Source: Actinomadura viridilutea
GTDB taxonomy: Bacteria > Actinomycetota > Actinomycetes > Streptosporangiales > Streptosporangiaceae
Assembly (NCBI GenBank): GCA_003001795.1
Contig: PVNI01000010.1
Coordinates: 160,882 to 224,881 of the forward strand
Direction: 5' to 3'
DNA length: 64,000 nt
The translations under genes and the position numbers were made by a program. Below the pieces are notes generated by a model. That model searched no databases, was not told the origin of the DNA, and was given only the letters and a program-made list of their open reading frames with translations. How positions within the stretch are numbered: position 1 is the first letter of the stretch; every line of letters starts with the position of its first letter. Of the stretch, positions 30,031 through 40,400 are shown one piece after another.

Positions 30031-30642
30031 GTGCGCGCACCCATGCCCGGCCAGTCCGAGCCGTCGACGACCGGACGGGGCGTCATCGCCGCCCTGGTCA
30101 TCGCCGTCGCGCTGATCCTTCAGGTGTCGGTGGCCAACCGGCTGCCGCTGCCCGGCGACGTGACGCCGGATCTGGTGCTGCTGGCGGTGGTGGCGCTGGC
30201 GCTCGTCAACGGCTCGCTCACCGGAGTGGTCGCCGGGTTCTGCGCCGGGCTCGCCGCCGACATCATCCCGCCCGCCGACCACACCCTCGGCCGGTACGCC
30301 CTGGTGTACTGCCTGATCGGATACGTGTGCGGGATGGCCGCCGCCGAGCTGGACCGGCAGACGTTCGTGCCGTTCATGGCCGTGGCCGTCGGCGCGCTGG
30401 CCGGGACGGTGCTGTACGCGCTGACCGGCATGCTGCTGGCCGACCCGCGCGCCGCGTGGGAGGTGGCGGCGCGGATCGTGCCGCTGCAGGTGTTCTATGA
30501 CGTGCTGGCGAGTCCGTTCGTCGTGTGGGCGGTGCTGCGGGTGACCCGCCGCTACGAGCGGCCCGACCGCGGCCGCGACCGGTTCGCGGTGCCCGCCGCC
30601 GCCCGCTACCGCGCGATGTCGGGGCGGGGCGGCGGGCTGTGA
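30031..30642 (+). CDS. mreD: Rod shape-determining protein MreD
   Basis: This 203-residue integral membrane protein has about five hydrophobic helices (VIAALVIAVALILQVSVANR, DLVLLAVVALALVNG, LTGVVAGFCAGLAADII and so on), matching the MreD pattern, and a charged C-terminus. It supports the MreBCD elongasome in the membrane. GTG 30031 is chosen for its 7-bp spacing from GGAGGG; GTG 30028 is in frame and equally possible. Its stop overlaps the PBP2 start in GTGA. Confidence 0.9.
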   Translation: MRAPMPGQSEPSTTGRGVIAALVIAVALILQVSVANRLPLPGDVTPDLVLLAVVALALVNGSLTGVVAGFCAGLAADIIPPADHTLGRYALVYCLIGYVCGMAAAELDRQTFVPFMAVAVGALAGTVLYALTGMLLADPRAAWEVAARIVPLQVFYDVLASPFVVWAVLRVTRRYERPDRGRDRFAVPAAARYRAMSGRGGGL

Positions 30643-32909
30643 ACACGCGCACGCACTTCCGGCTGATGGTCCTGTACGTCCTGGTGGCGGCCATGCTGCT
30701 GGTGCTGATGGGCCGCCTGTGGACGATGCAGGTGCTCGACGGGGAGCGCTACCGGCAGGTCGCCGCGCAGAACCGCACCCGCGACATCGTGGTGCCCGCC
30801 ATCCGCGGCATGATCCTGGACGACAAGGGCCGCCCGCTGGTGCGCAACCGGACCGCGCTGGTGGTGTCGGTGGACCGCACGACGCTGATGCGGCAGAAGG
30901 ACCGGGGCGAGGCGGTGCTCAAGCGGCTCGCCGGGGTGCTCGGCATCACCTACGACGAGCTGCAGAAGCGGATCCGGCTGTGCGCGCCCGGCATCCGGCG
31001 CCCCTGCTGGCCGGGCTCGCCGTTCCAGCCGATCCCGGTGGACGACCGCGTCGACCCCAAGCGGGCGCTGCAGATCATGGAGCGGCAGGAGGAGTTCCCC
31101 GGCGTGACGGCGCAGTTCCAGGCCGTCCGCGAGTACCCCGAGCCGGAGGGCGCCAACGCCGCGCAGGCCCTCGGCTACCTGCAGCCGATCACCCAGGAGG
31201 AGCTGGACAAGCGCAAGGGCATCAAGGTCACCGGCTACAGCGGGGTCGACCTGGTCGGCCGGGACGGCCTGGAGGCCGCCTACGACGCCGACCTGCGCGG
31301 CCGTCCGGGCGTGCGGCGGGTGCTGGTGGACAGCCAGGGCCGGGTCACCGGCACCGCGTTCGAGCGGCCCGCCGAGCCCGGCGGGCACCTGGTCACCAGC
31401 ATCGACGCCAAGGTGCAGGGCGCGGCCGAGCGGGCGCTGCGCAACGCGATGAAGAGCGCCCGCTCGCAGGGCCACCCGGCCGACGCGGCCGCCGCCGTGG
31501 TGCTGGACGTGCAGACCGGCAAGGTGGTGGCGCTGGCGAGCCTGCCCACCTACGACCCGTCCGTGTGGACCGGCGGCATCTCCCAGGAGGAGTACGACGC
31601 GCTGCTCGGCAAGAAGCGGGGCGAGCCGCTGATCTCCCGCGCCACCCAGGGCCAGTTCGCGCCCGGCTCCACGTTCAAGATCTCCTCGTTGGCCGCGGCG
31701 GTGGCCGACGGCTACCCCCTCAACGGCATCTATCCGTGCCCGGGCTCGTACAACGTGGGCAGCCGCGCCTTCCGCAACTTCGAGGGGCAGGGGCACGGCG
31801 ACATGAACCTGCACAGGGCGCTGGTGGTGTCCTGCGACACGATCTTCTACAAGTTCGCCTACGAGCAGTGGCTGCGCGACGGCGGCATGAAGCCGCGCGC
31901 CCACCCCAAGGACCCGATGGTCGCCATGGCGCGCAAGTGGGGGTTCGGCAGCCGCACCGGCATCGACCTGCCCGGCGAGAGCACCGGGCGCATCCCCGAC
32001 CGGGGGTGGAAGCGCCGCTACTGGGAGGCCACCCGTGAGGCCTCCTGCAAGGCCGCCAAGCAGGGCTACCCGAACCTGGAGCGCACCGATCCCGGGCGCG
32101 CCGCGTACCTGAAGGCGATCGCCGCGGAGAACTGCGCCGAGGGCTACGTGTGGCGGGCCGGCGACGCCGCGAACTTCTCCGTCGGACAGGGCGACGTGCT
32201 GGTGACGCCGCTGCAGCTGGCCCGCGCGTACGCCGCGGTCGCCAACGGCGGACGGCTCGTCACGCCGCACCTGGGCGTGGCCGTGGTCCGCTCGGACGGC
32301 TCGGTCGTCCGCCGCATCCCCACGCCGCCGTCCAAGAAGCTCGACGTCGACCGCAAGGTGCTGGAGTACATGCGCAAGGCGCTGGCCGACGTCACCAAGG
32401 AGGGCACCGCGGCCGGGGCCTTCAGCGGCTTCGACCTCAAGAAGGTGCACGTGGCGGGCAAGACCGGCACCGCGGAGGTCTACGGCAAGCACGACACCTC
32501 CTGGTTCGCCTCCTTCGCCCCGGTGGACAAGCCCCGGTTCGCGGTGGTGGCGATGATCTCGCAGGGCGGCACGGGCGCCTCGGCCGCCGCGCCCGCCGTC
32601 CGGGAGATCTACGAGGCGATCTACGGGCTGAAGAAGGGCGCCAAGCCCGCGCTGGAGGACGGCGAGCTGCCCAAGGAGCTGCCCAAGCCCCCCGTGGGGT
32701 CGGGCGTGATCGGCGCGGGCTCCGACGCGCAGCCGAGCGCCGCCCCGACCGCGTCCCCGGAGGCGTCGCTCGACGCGGCGCCCGACGGGTCGCCCGAGGC
32801 GTCGCCGGACGGCGCGCCCAACACCGTGCTGACCGACGGGCCGGAGCTGCCGCCGAGCACCGCGCCGCGGACCGAGGCGACCGGCGCGTCGCCGAGGACG
32901 GCGCGATGA
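30639..32909 (+). CDS. mrdA: Penicillin-binding protein 2 (elongation transpeptidase)
   Basis: This 756-residue class B penicillin-binding protein cross-links peptidoglycan during lateral or spore wall growth. A transmembrane helix (about 8-28) is followed by the dimerisation domain (TRDIVVPAIRGMILDDKG) and the transpeptidase with SxxK (S344-TF-K347), SCD (398-400) and KTGTAE (608-613). It has an unusual 90-residue tail rich in Pro, Ala, Ser and Asp (ASPEASLDAAPDGSPEASPD). The GTG overlaps the mreD stop (GTGA) and its stop overlaps rodA (ATGA), implying tight translational coupling with both and a stoichiometric PBP2-RodA pair. Confidence 0.95.
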   Translation: MNTRTHFRLMVLYVLVAAMLLVLMGRLWTMQVLDGERYRQVAAQNRTRDIVVPAIRGMILDDKGRPLVRNRTALVVSVDRTTLMRQKDRGEAVLKRLAGVLGITYDELQKRIRLCAPGIRRPCWPGSPFQPIPVDDRVDPKRALQIMERQEEFPGVTAQFQAVREYPEPEGANAAQALGYLQPITQEELDKRKGIKVTGYSGVDLVGRDGLEAAYDADLRGRPGVRRVLVDSQGRVTGTAFERPAEPGGHLVTSIDAKVQGAAERALRNAMKSARSQGHPADAAAAVVLDVQTGKVVALASLPTYDPSVWTGGISQEEYDALLGKKRGEPLISRATQGQFAPGSTFKISSLAAAVADGYPLNGIYPCPGSYNVGSRAFRNFEGQGHGDMNLHRALVVSCDTIFYKFAYEQWLRDGGMKPRAHPKDPMVAMARKWGFGSRTGIDLPGESTGRIPDRGWKRRYWEATREASCKAAKQGYPNLERTDPGRAAYLKAIAAENCAEGYVWRAGDAANFSVGQGDVLVTPLQLARAYAAVANGGRLVTPHLGVAVVRSDGSVVRRIPTPPSKKLDVDRKVLEYMRKALADVTKEGTAAGAFSGFDLKKVHVAGKTGTAEVYGKHDTSWFASFAPVDKPRFAVVAMISQGGTGASAAAPAVREIYEAIYGLKKGAKPALEDGELPKELPKPPVGSGVIGAGSDAQPSAAPTASPEASLDAAPDGSPEASPDGAPNTVLTDGPELPPSTAPRTEATGASPRTAR

Positions 32910-34111
32910 TCGGCGGATTGGGCTCGGGCGGCGCCGGGGCGGGCCTGGGCACGGTCGAGGGGTACGGCGACCGCACCGTGTGGCGGCGCCGCCTCGCGGG
33001 CCTGCGCCGCCTCGACTGGATGCTGGTGCTGGCCGTGGTGGCGCTGTCGGTGCTCGGCGCGCTGCTGGTGCGGTCGGCCACGGTGCCGCTGCTGACCGAG
33101 CAGGGCAAGGATCCCGAGAGCTTCTTCCACCGGCACCTGTTCAACCTGATGATCGGGTTCGTGCTGGGCGGCGTGGTGGCGCTGCTGGACTACCGGCTGC
33201 TGCGCGCGTACGCGCCGATCCTGTACGTGCTGTCCTGCGTCGGCCTGGTCGCGGTGCTGTCCCCGCTGGGCGAGACAATCAACGGGTCGCACTCGTGGAT
33301 CGTGCTCGGCGGCGGGTTCCAGGTGCAGCCGTCGGAGTTCGCCAAGGTGGGCCTGGTGGTGCTGCTGGCGATGCTGCTCGGCGAGCCGCGCGACGGCGAG
33401 GTCGGCCCCGGCCACAAGGACATCCTGTGGGCGCTGGGACTGGCGGGGCTGCCCGCGGCGTTGGTCATGGGCCAGCCCGACCTGGGCACGACGCTGGTGT
33501 TCGGCGCGGTGGTGCTGGGCATGCTGGCGATCTCCGGGGTGCGCAAGCGCTGGCTGGCCGGGCTGGTCGGCGGCGGGGTGCTGGCCGCGTTCCTGGTGTT
33601 CTTCTTCGGGCTGCTCAAGCCGTACCAGGTCGCCCGGTTCACCGCCTTCCTGGACCCCTCGCACGACCCGCGCGGCGCGGGGTACAACGCCCAGCAGGCC
33701 AAGATCGCCGTGGGGTCGGGCGGCGTGTTCGGCAAGGGCCTGTTCCACGGCGAGCAGACCGGCGGCCACTTCGTCCCCGAGCAGCAGACCGACTTCATCT
33801 TCACCGTGGCCGGCGAGGAGCTCGGCTTCATCGGGGCGGGCGCGATCGTCGTGCTGCTCGGCGTGGTGCTGTGGCGGGCCCTGCGCATCGCCACCCAGGC
33901 CGCCGACCTGTTCGGCACGCTGGTGGCCAGCGGGGTGGTGTGCTGGCTGGCGTTCCAGTCGTTCGAGAACATCGGCATGACGCTGGGCATCATGCCGATC
34001 ACCGGCCTGCCGCTGCCGTTCGTGTCCTACGGCGGCTCGGCCACGTTCGCCAACATGATCGCTCTGGGGCTGCTGCAGGCCGTCCACCTGAGACGCAACC
34101 CCTTCGATTAG
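32906..34111 (+). CDS. rodA: RodA-type peptidoglycan glycosyltransferase (SEDS family)
   Basis: The 401-residue membrane protein has about ten helices and the SEDS signatures: ETINGSHSWIVLGGGFQVQPSE, PYQVARFTAFLDPSHDPRG, a long extracellular loop with VGSGGVFGKGLFHG, EQQTDFIFTVAGEELGF, and GLPLPFVSYGGSATFANM near the end. It polymerises lipid II into glycan strands together with PBP2. Genome context with mreBCD and mrdA supports RodA rather than FtsW. The ATG at 32906 overlaps the PBP2 stop (ATGA). The operon probably ends here; 89 bp separate it from the next gene. Confidence 0.95.
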   Translation: MIGGLGSGGAGAGLGTVEGYGDRTVWRRRLAGLRRLDWMLVLAVVALSVLGALLVRSATVPLLTEQGKDPESFFHRHLFNLMIGFVLGGVVALLDYRLLRAYAPILYVLSCVGLVAVLSPLGETINGSHSWIVLGGGFQVQPSEFAKVGLVVLLAMLLGEPRDGEVGPGHKDILWALGLAGLPAALVMGQPDLGTTLVFGAVVLGMLAISGVRKRWLAGLVGGGVLAAFLVFFFGLLKPYQVARFTAFLDPSHDPRGAGYNAQQAKIAVGSGGVFGKGLFHGEQTGGHFVPEQQTDFIFTVAGEELGFIGAGAIVVLLGVVLWRALRIATQAADLFGTLVASGVVCWLAFQSFENIGMTLGIMPITGLPLPFVSYGGSATFANMIALGLLQAVHLRRNPFD

Positions 34112-34200
34112 CGGACCGGCGCCGCGTCACGGGCCGGTAGGCTGAAAAACCTGCGAACACAAGCCTGATCCCGCGTCCGCGTCATCGGAGGGGCACCGTC

Positions 34201-36123
34201 ATGCCGGTCGAGTCGATCTTCCCGCGTCTGGAGCCGCTGCTCCCGCGCGTGCAGAAGCCGATTCAGTACGTGGGCGGCGAGCTGAACTCGCAGGTCAAGG
34301 ACTGGGACGAGGCCGAGGTGCGCTGGGCGCTGATGTACCCGGACGCCTACGAGGTGGGGCTGCCCAACCAGGGCGTGCAGATCCTCTACGAGCTGCTCAA
34401 CGAGCAGGAGGGCGTGCTCGCCGAGCGCACCTACTCGGTGTGGCCGGACCTGGAGAAGCTGATGCGCGAGCACGGCGTCCCCCAGTTCACCGTGGACGCG
34501 CACCGCCCGGTCGCCGCGTTCGACCTGCTGGGCGTGAGCTTCCCGACCGAGCTCGGCTACACCAACCTGCTGACCGCGCTGGACCTGGCGGGCATTCCGC
34601 TGGAGGCGGCCGAGCGCGGCGACGAGCACCCGATCGTGATCGCGGGCGGGCACGCCGCGTTCAACCCCGAGCCGATCGCCGACTTCCTCGACGCGGCCGT
34701 GCTCGGCGACGGCGAGGAGGTCGTCCTGGCGATCACCGAGGTGGTCCGGGAGTGGAAGGCCGAGGGCCGTCCCGGCGGCCGCGACGAGCTGCTGCTGCGG
34801 CTGGCGTCGTCCGGCGGCGTGTACGTGCCGAAGTTCTACGACGTCACCTACCTGCCGGACGGCCGGATCCAGCGGGTGGCGCCCAACCGGCCGGGCGTGC
34901 CGTGGCGGATCGCCAAGCACACCGTCATGGACCTGGACGAGTGGCCGTACCCGCGCAAGCCGCTGGTGCCGCTCGCCGAGACCGTGCACGAGCGCTACAG
35001 CGTGGAGATCTTCCGCGGCTGCACCCGCGGCTGCCGGTTCTGCCAGGCCGGCATGATCACCCGCCCGGTGCGCGAGCGGTCGATCACCACCATCGGCGAG
35101 ATGGTGCGGACCGGCCTGGAGGAGAGCGGGTTCTCCGAGGTGGGGCTGCTCAGCCTGTCCAGCGCCGACCACAGCGAGATCGGCGAGATCACCAAGGGGC
35201 TGGCCGACCGGTACGAGGGCACCAACACCTCGCTGTCGCTGCCGTCGACCCGCGTGGACGCGTTCAACGTCACGCTCGCCAACGAGCTGTCGCGCAACGG
35301 CCGGCGGACCGGTCTGACGTTCGCGCCCGAGGGCGGCTCGGAGCGGATGCGCAAGGTGATCAACAAGATGGTCACCGAGGAGGACCTCATCCGCACGGTG
35401 ACCACCGCGTACGAGAACGGCTGGCGGCAGGTCAAGCTGTACTTCATGTGCGGGCTGCCGACCGAGGAGGACGAGGACGTCCTGGCCATCGCCGACATGG
35501 CCCGCCGGGTGATCCAGGCGGGCCGGGAGGCCACCGGCCGCCGCGACATCCGCTGCACCGTCTCGATCGGCGCGTTCGTGCCCAAGCCGCACACCCCGTT
35601 CCAGTGGGCCGCGCAGTGCGACCACGAGACGGTCGACCGGCGCCTGCACGCCCTGCGCGAAACGCTGCGCAAGGACAAGGAGTACGGCCGGGCGATCGGC
35701 CTGCGCTACCACGAGGGCAAGCCGTCGATCATCGAGGGCCTGCTGTCGCGCGGCGACCGCCGGGTCGGCAAGGTCATCCGCGCGGTCTGGGAGGACGGCG
35801 GCCGCTTCGACGGGTGGAGCGAGCACTTCTCCTACGACCGCTGGGTGGCCTGCGCCGAGAAGGCCCTGGCGGACGAGCCGGTCGACATCGACTGGTACAC
35901 CACCCGCGAACGCGACGAGGTCGAGGTGCTGCCCTGGGACCACCTCGACGCGGGCCTGGACCGCGAGTGGCTGTGGCAGGACTGGCAGGACGCCCTCGAC
36001 GAGACCGAGGTCGAGGACTGCCGCTGGACTCCCTGCTACGACTGCGGCGTCTGCCCCACCATGGGCACCGAGATCCAGATCGGTCCCACCGGCCGCAAGC
36101 TCCTCCCGCTCACCGTCGTCTGA
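34201..36123 (+). CDS. TIGR03960-family B12-binding-domain radical SAM protein
   Basis: This 640-residue protein has an N-terminal B12-binding-like Rossmann region (MYPDAYEVGLPNQGVQILYELL; FPTELGYTNLLTALDLAGI) followed by a radical SAM domain with the cluster motif FRGCTRGCRFCQAG (C274, C278, C281) and downstream FAPEGGSERMRKVINK. Such proteins cleave S-adenosylmethionine to make a radical; the substrate of this family is not known. It is almost always paired with the TIGR03936 protein that follows, which in some bacteria is fused to it. GGAGGGG precedes ATG 34201. A cysteine-rich end (CYDCGVCPTMG) may bind a second metal or cluster. Confidence 0.92.
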   Translation: MPVESIFPRLEPLLPRVQKPIQYVGGELNSQVKDWDEAEVRWALMYPDAYEVGLPNQGVQILYELLNEQEGVLAERTYSVWPDLEKLMREHGVPQFTVDAHRPVAAFDLLGVSFPTELGYTNLLTALDLAGIPLEAAERGDEHPIVIAGGHAAFNPEPIADFLDAAVLGDGEEVVLAITEVVREWKAEGRPGGRDELLLRLASSGGVYVPKFYDVTYLPDGRIQRVAPNRPGVPWRIAKHTVMDLDEWPYPRKPLVPLAETVHERYSVEIFRGCTRGCRFCQAGMITRPVRERSITTIGEMVRTGLEESGFSEVGLLSLSSADHSEIGEITKGLADRYEGTNTSLSLPSTRVDAFNVTLANELSRNGRRTGLTFAPEGGSERMRKVINKMVTEEDLIRTVTTAYENGWRQVKLYFMCGLPTEEDEDVLAIADMARRVIQAGREATGRRDIRCTVSIGAFVPKPHTPFQWAAQCDHETVDRRLHALRETLRKDKEYGRAIGLRYHEGKPSIIEGLLSRGDRRVGKVIRAVWEDGGRFDGWSEHFSYDRWVACAEKALADEPVDIDWYTTRERDEVEVLPWDHLDAGLDREWLWQDWQDALDETEVEDCRWTPCYDCGVCPTMGTEIQIGPTGRKLLPLTVV

Positions 36124-36389
36124 CGGGCCGCGGGGCGTGCGCGCCCGGGCGCCGTCCGGCCCCGCCGGGACGCGGCGTCCGGGCGCGAACCGCCGGGCTC
36201 CGGCGCTGAGACGGCGCGGGAAGGCAGCGGTCAGGCCGCCCGGAGGGCCGGTAGGCGGATGTCGGCGGCCGGCGCGGGCGAAAGAGGGGGCCAGGGGCCC
36301 GTACTCTATAGGTAGACGTTTTCGACTCGAAGCGAGTAGGAAGGACTGGAGCCCTGGCACCCCAGCCGGAGGGTCCCGCGCCGGCCCCC

Positions 36390-37235
36390 GTGGTCCAGCG
36401 TCTGCGCGTGCGGTACGCCAAGCGCGGCAGGATGCGGTTCACCAGCCACCGCGACATCTCCCGGGCCGTGGAACGCGCCGTGCGGCGCGCCGGGATCCCT
36501 GTCGCGTTCAGCGCGGGATTCACCCCGCACCCGAAGATCTCGTACGCGGGTGCGGCGGCGACCGGGGTGGCCAGTGAGGCCGAATACCTCGAACTCGGGC
36601 TGACCGAGACCCGCGACCCTGCGCGGGTCCGCAGCGATCTGGACGCCGCCCTGCCCGTCGGCTTGGACGTCCTCGACGTCGTGGAGGCCCGGCCGCAGGC
36701 CCACACGGGGGAGGCGCAGGCCGCCAAGCCCGCCGCGCTGGCCGACCGGCTGGAGGCGTCGCTGTGGCAGGTGCGGCTGGACGGCGTCGACGCCGAGGCC
36801 GCCGCGAAGGCCGTCGACGCCTTCGTCGCCGCCGACCGGATCGAGGTGGAGCGCCTCACCAAGAAGGGACGGCGCCTGTTCGACGTGCGCGCCGCCGTGT
36901 CCGCCTGCGAGCTGGACCGGCGCGCCTCGGCGGCGGCGGATGCCCCTTGTGCGATACTTCGAATGGTTGTTCGGCATACCACACCCGCCGTACGACCCGA
37001 CGACATCCTCGCCGGACTGCACCAGGTCGCCGACCTCGCGCCGCCGTCACCGCCGTTGGTGACCAGGCTGGCGCAGGGCCCGCTGGACGCACGCACCGGT
37101 GAGCTCGCGGATCCGCTGGATCCCGACCGGGAGACCGTGGCCCCGTCCGGCGACGAAGCCGTGACGGCCCATGGCCCTGCGCGCTCGCAGAGCGCGGAGC
37201 CCGCGAGCGCGGATGCCGTCAGCGCCCGCTCGTAG
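36390..37235 (+). CDS. TIGR03936-family (DUF2344) radical-SAM-associated protein
   Basis: This product of about 281 residues has RLRVRYAKRGRMRFTSHRDI, RAGIPVAFSAGFTPHPKISY and EAEYLELGLTE, typical of the DUF2344 partner of the preceding radical SAM protein. It is thought to act in the same, still undefined, modification pathway. The start is uncertain: GTG 36390 is the first conventional start, but the in-frame sequence upstream (APQPEGPAPAPV) resembles the family's N-terminus and would need a CTG at 36354, two bases after GGAG. The gap of 266 bp contains TACTCT/TATAGG hexamers near 36302-36312 and so its own promoter. The last 60 residues are low-complexity. Confidence 0.88.
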   Translation: MVQRLRVRYAKRGRMRFTSHRDISRAVERAVRRAGIPVAFSAGFTPHPKISYAGAAATGVASEAEYLELGLTETRDPARVRSDLDAALPVGLDVLDVVEARPQAHTGEAQAAKPAALADRLEASLWQVRLDGVDAEAAAKAVDAFVAADRIEVERLTKKGRRLFDVRAAVSACELDRRASAAADAPCAILRMVVRHTTPAVRPDDILAGLHQVADLAPPSPPLVTRLAQGPLDARTGELADPLDPDRETVAPSGDEAVTAHGPARSQSAEPASADAVSARS

Positions 37236-37440
37236 GACCGAAGCCGTGCCGCACCACGGAACCGGTTCGCAGGGGACGGCGGGCGCGCCCCCGACGACTT
37301 CGTCGCCGCCGCCGGATCGCGGTCCGGAGGCGACGACGCCGATGGACTGACGGAGAGAGCTCCCGTGCGGCGCACCGGAGCGCACCGCCCAGGAGGCGGA
37401 GCGCGGGGTCGCGCCCGGGAGCCTGACGGGAGTTGCCCGC

Positions 37441-40400
37441 ATGTTGGAAAACGAAGCCGATCCGGCCACGGCCGGAGGCGCAGATAGCACGACCGCATCC
37501 CCGGACCCCGCCGCCGGCGCCCCGCGGCGCCCGCGACGCCGGGCCGCCAGCCGCCCCGCCGGCCCGCCCCCCGAGGACGACGCCCCTGCCGTGATCACCG
37601 TGTCGCCCAAGCCGTCCGGCACCGCGACACGCGACGGGGAGGAGCCCTCGCCCGCCGCCGAGGCCGCTGAGACGCCCACGGAGACGCCCGCCGAGCCGCC
37701 TGCCGAGCCGCCTGCCGAGACGGCGGCCGCCGAGGAGGCGCCCGCAGAGCCCTCCGCCGACGCACCGGCCGCATCCGCGACGGAACCGCCCGCCGAGCCT
37801 TCCGCCGAGGCGCCGACCGATGCGGCCGCCGAGGAGCCGGCCGAGGAGCCGGCCGAGGAGCCGGCCGAGGAGAAGACCGAGGAGAAGACCGAGGAGAAGG
37901 CCGCGTCCCACGCGAGGGCCGCGCGGTCGCGCGCCGCGACCGCCGACGCCGACGACGAGCCCGCTCCGCGCCGGACGCGCCGCCGTACCGCGGCCGCCGC
38001 GCCGCGGCCCGAGCCCGAGCGGGAGCCGGAGGCCGCCGCCGAGGAGGAGACCGAACCCGAGTCCGGAGGCGAGCCCGAGACGCGGCCCCAGGCCGAGACC
38101 CGGCCGGCCGCGCCCGCCACGGCGGTGCCGATGATCCCGCCCGTCCCCGCGGTGCCGGCCGCGCCCGGGGAGGGCGCCGGGGCCGAGCCCGTCACCTCGA
38201 CGGCGATCCCCACGGTGACCTTCCAGCCGCCCATGGTGGTGTTCCAGCCGCCGCAGCCGGTCCCCGTCGCCCCCGCGTCCGACGAGACGGCGGGCGACGT
38301 CGACGCCGTCCGCGACGAGGAGGCGGTCGACCGCGACGACGAGGAGGACGCGACCGACCGTCCCACGCGGCGGCGCCGCCGCCGGGGCGGGCGCGGCCGC
38401 GGCCGCGGCAAGGAGGCCGCCGAGGAGGAGGCGTCCGCCGAGGGCGAGGCCGAGGCCGCCGACCAGCAGCCGAAGGACGGCGAGGCCAAGGACGCCAAGC
38501 CCGCCGCCGAGGAGCAGGACGAGGCGCGCAAGGCCGAGGACGGCGCCGAGAACGGAGCGAACGGCACGGCCGGGACGACGGCCGCGACGGGGACCACGGG
38601 CACCGGCAGCAGCAGCAGCCGCCGCCGTCGCCGCCGCCGTCGCCGCTCCGGGAGCGGGGAGGAGCCCGTCCCGGCGCCCGACGACCCGCCCAACACGGTC
38701 GTCCACGTCCGCGACTCGCGGCCCGCCGCCGACGCCCGCCCGGCCGTCGAGGACGAGGTGCAGGCGGTGCGCGGCTCGACCCGGCTGGAGGCCAAGAAGC
38801 AGCGCCGCCGGGAGGGCCGCGAGCAGGGCCGCCGCCGCCCGCCGGTGATCACCGAGGCGGAGTTCCTGGCCCGCCGCGAGTCGGTGGAGCGGGTCATGGT
38901 GATCCGCCAGGAGGGCGAGCGCACCCAGATCGCGATCCTCGAGGACAACGTCCTCGTCGAGCACTACGTCAACCGCGCCACGCACCAGTCGTACGTGGGC
39001 AACGTGTACCTCGGCAAGGTGCAGAACGTGCTGCCGTCGATGGAGGCGGCGTTCGTCGACATCGGCAAGGGCCGCAACGCGGTGCTGTACGCCGGCGAGG
39101 TGAACTGGGACGTGGCGGGCCTGGAGGGCCAGCCGCGCCGCATCGAGTCGGCGCTCAAGTCCGGCCAGTCGGTGCTGGTGCAGGTCACCAAGGACCCGGT
39201 GGGGCACAAGGGCGCCCGGCTGACCAGCCAGATCTCGCTGCCCGGCCGCTACCTGGTGTACGTGCCGGACGGCTCGATGACCGGCATCAGCCGCAAGCTG
39301 CCCGACAAGGAGCGCAGCCGCCTCAAGCAGATCCTCAAGAAGATCATGCCGGACAACGCCGGGGTGATCGTCCGGACCGCCGCCGAGGGCGCCACCGAGG
39401 AGGAGCTGTCCCGGGACGTGTCGCGCCTGGCCGCCCAGTGGGAGAACATCCAGAAGCAGGTCAAGACGGCCACCGCGCCGTCCCTGCTGTACGGGGAGCC
39501 GGACCTGACCATCCGGGTGGTCCGCGACATCTTCAACGAGGACTTCAGCAAGCTGGTGGTGTCCGGCGACGAGGCGTGGGAGACCGTCTCGGAGTACGTG
39601 CGGTACGTCGCGCCGCACCTGGCCGACCGGCTGGAGCGGTGGACCGGCCCCGCCGACGTGATGTCGGTGTTCCGCATCGACGAGCAGATCGCCAAGGCGC
39701 TGGACCGCAAGGTGTGGCTGCCCAGCGGCGGCTCGCTGGTCATCGACCGCACCGAGGCGATGACCGTGATCGACGTCAACACCGGCAAGTTCACCGGCCA
39801 GGGCGGCAACCTGGAGGAGACGGTCACCCGCAACAACCTGGAGGCGGCCGAGGAGATCGTGCGCCAGCTGCGGCTGCGCGACATCGGCGGCATCGTGGTG
39901 ATCGACTTCATCGACATGGTGCTGGAGAGCAACCGCGAGCTGGTGCTGCGCCGCCTGGTGGAGTGCCTGTCGCGGGACCGTACCAAGCACCAGGTCGCCG
40001 AGGTCACCTCGCTGGGGCTGGTGCAGATGACGCGCAAGCGGGTCGGCCAGGGCCTGCTGGAGGCGTTCTCGGAGACCTGCGAGTGCTGCAACGGCCGCGG
40101 CATCCACGTCCAGCTCACGCCGGTGGAGCCCAAGCCGGACAAGGCGTCCGGCGGCCGCCGCCGCAAGCGCAAGGGCGACGTCGAGAGGGCCGTCGAGGAG
40201 AAGCTGGCGCAGCACGAGGCGGCCAAGGCGGAGGCCGCGAAGGCCGAGGCCGCGAAGGCGGACGCCGCCGCGTCCGATGCCGCCGCGTCCGATGCCGCCG
40301 CCTCCGACACTGCCAAGCCGGACGCCGCCACGGCGGATGCCGCCAAGCCGGACGCCGCGACGGCGGATGCCGCCAAGCCGGACGGGCCGCAGGCGGCGGA

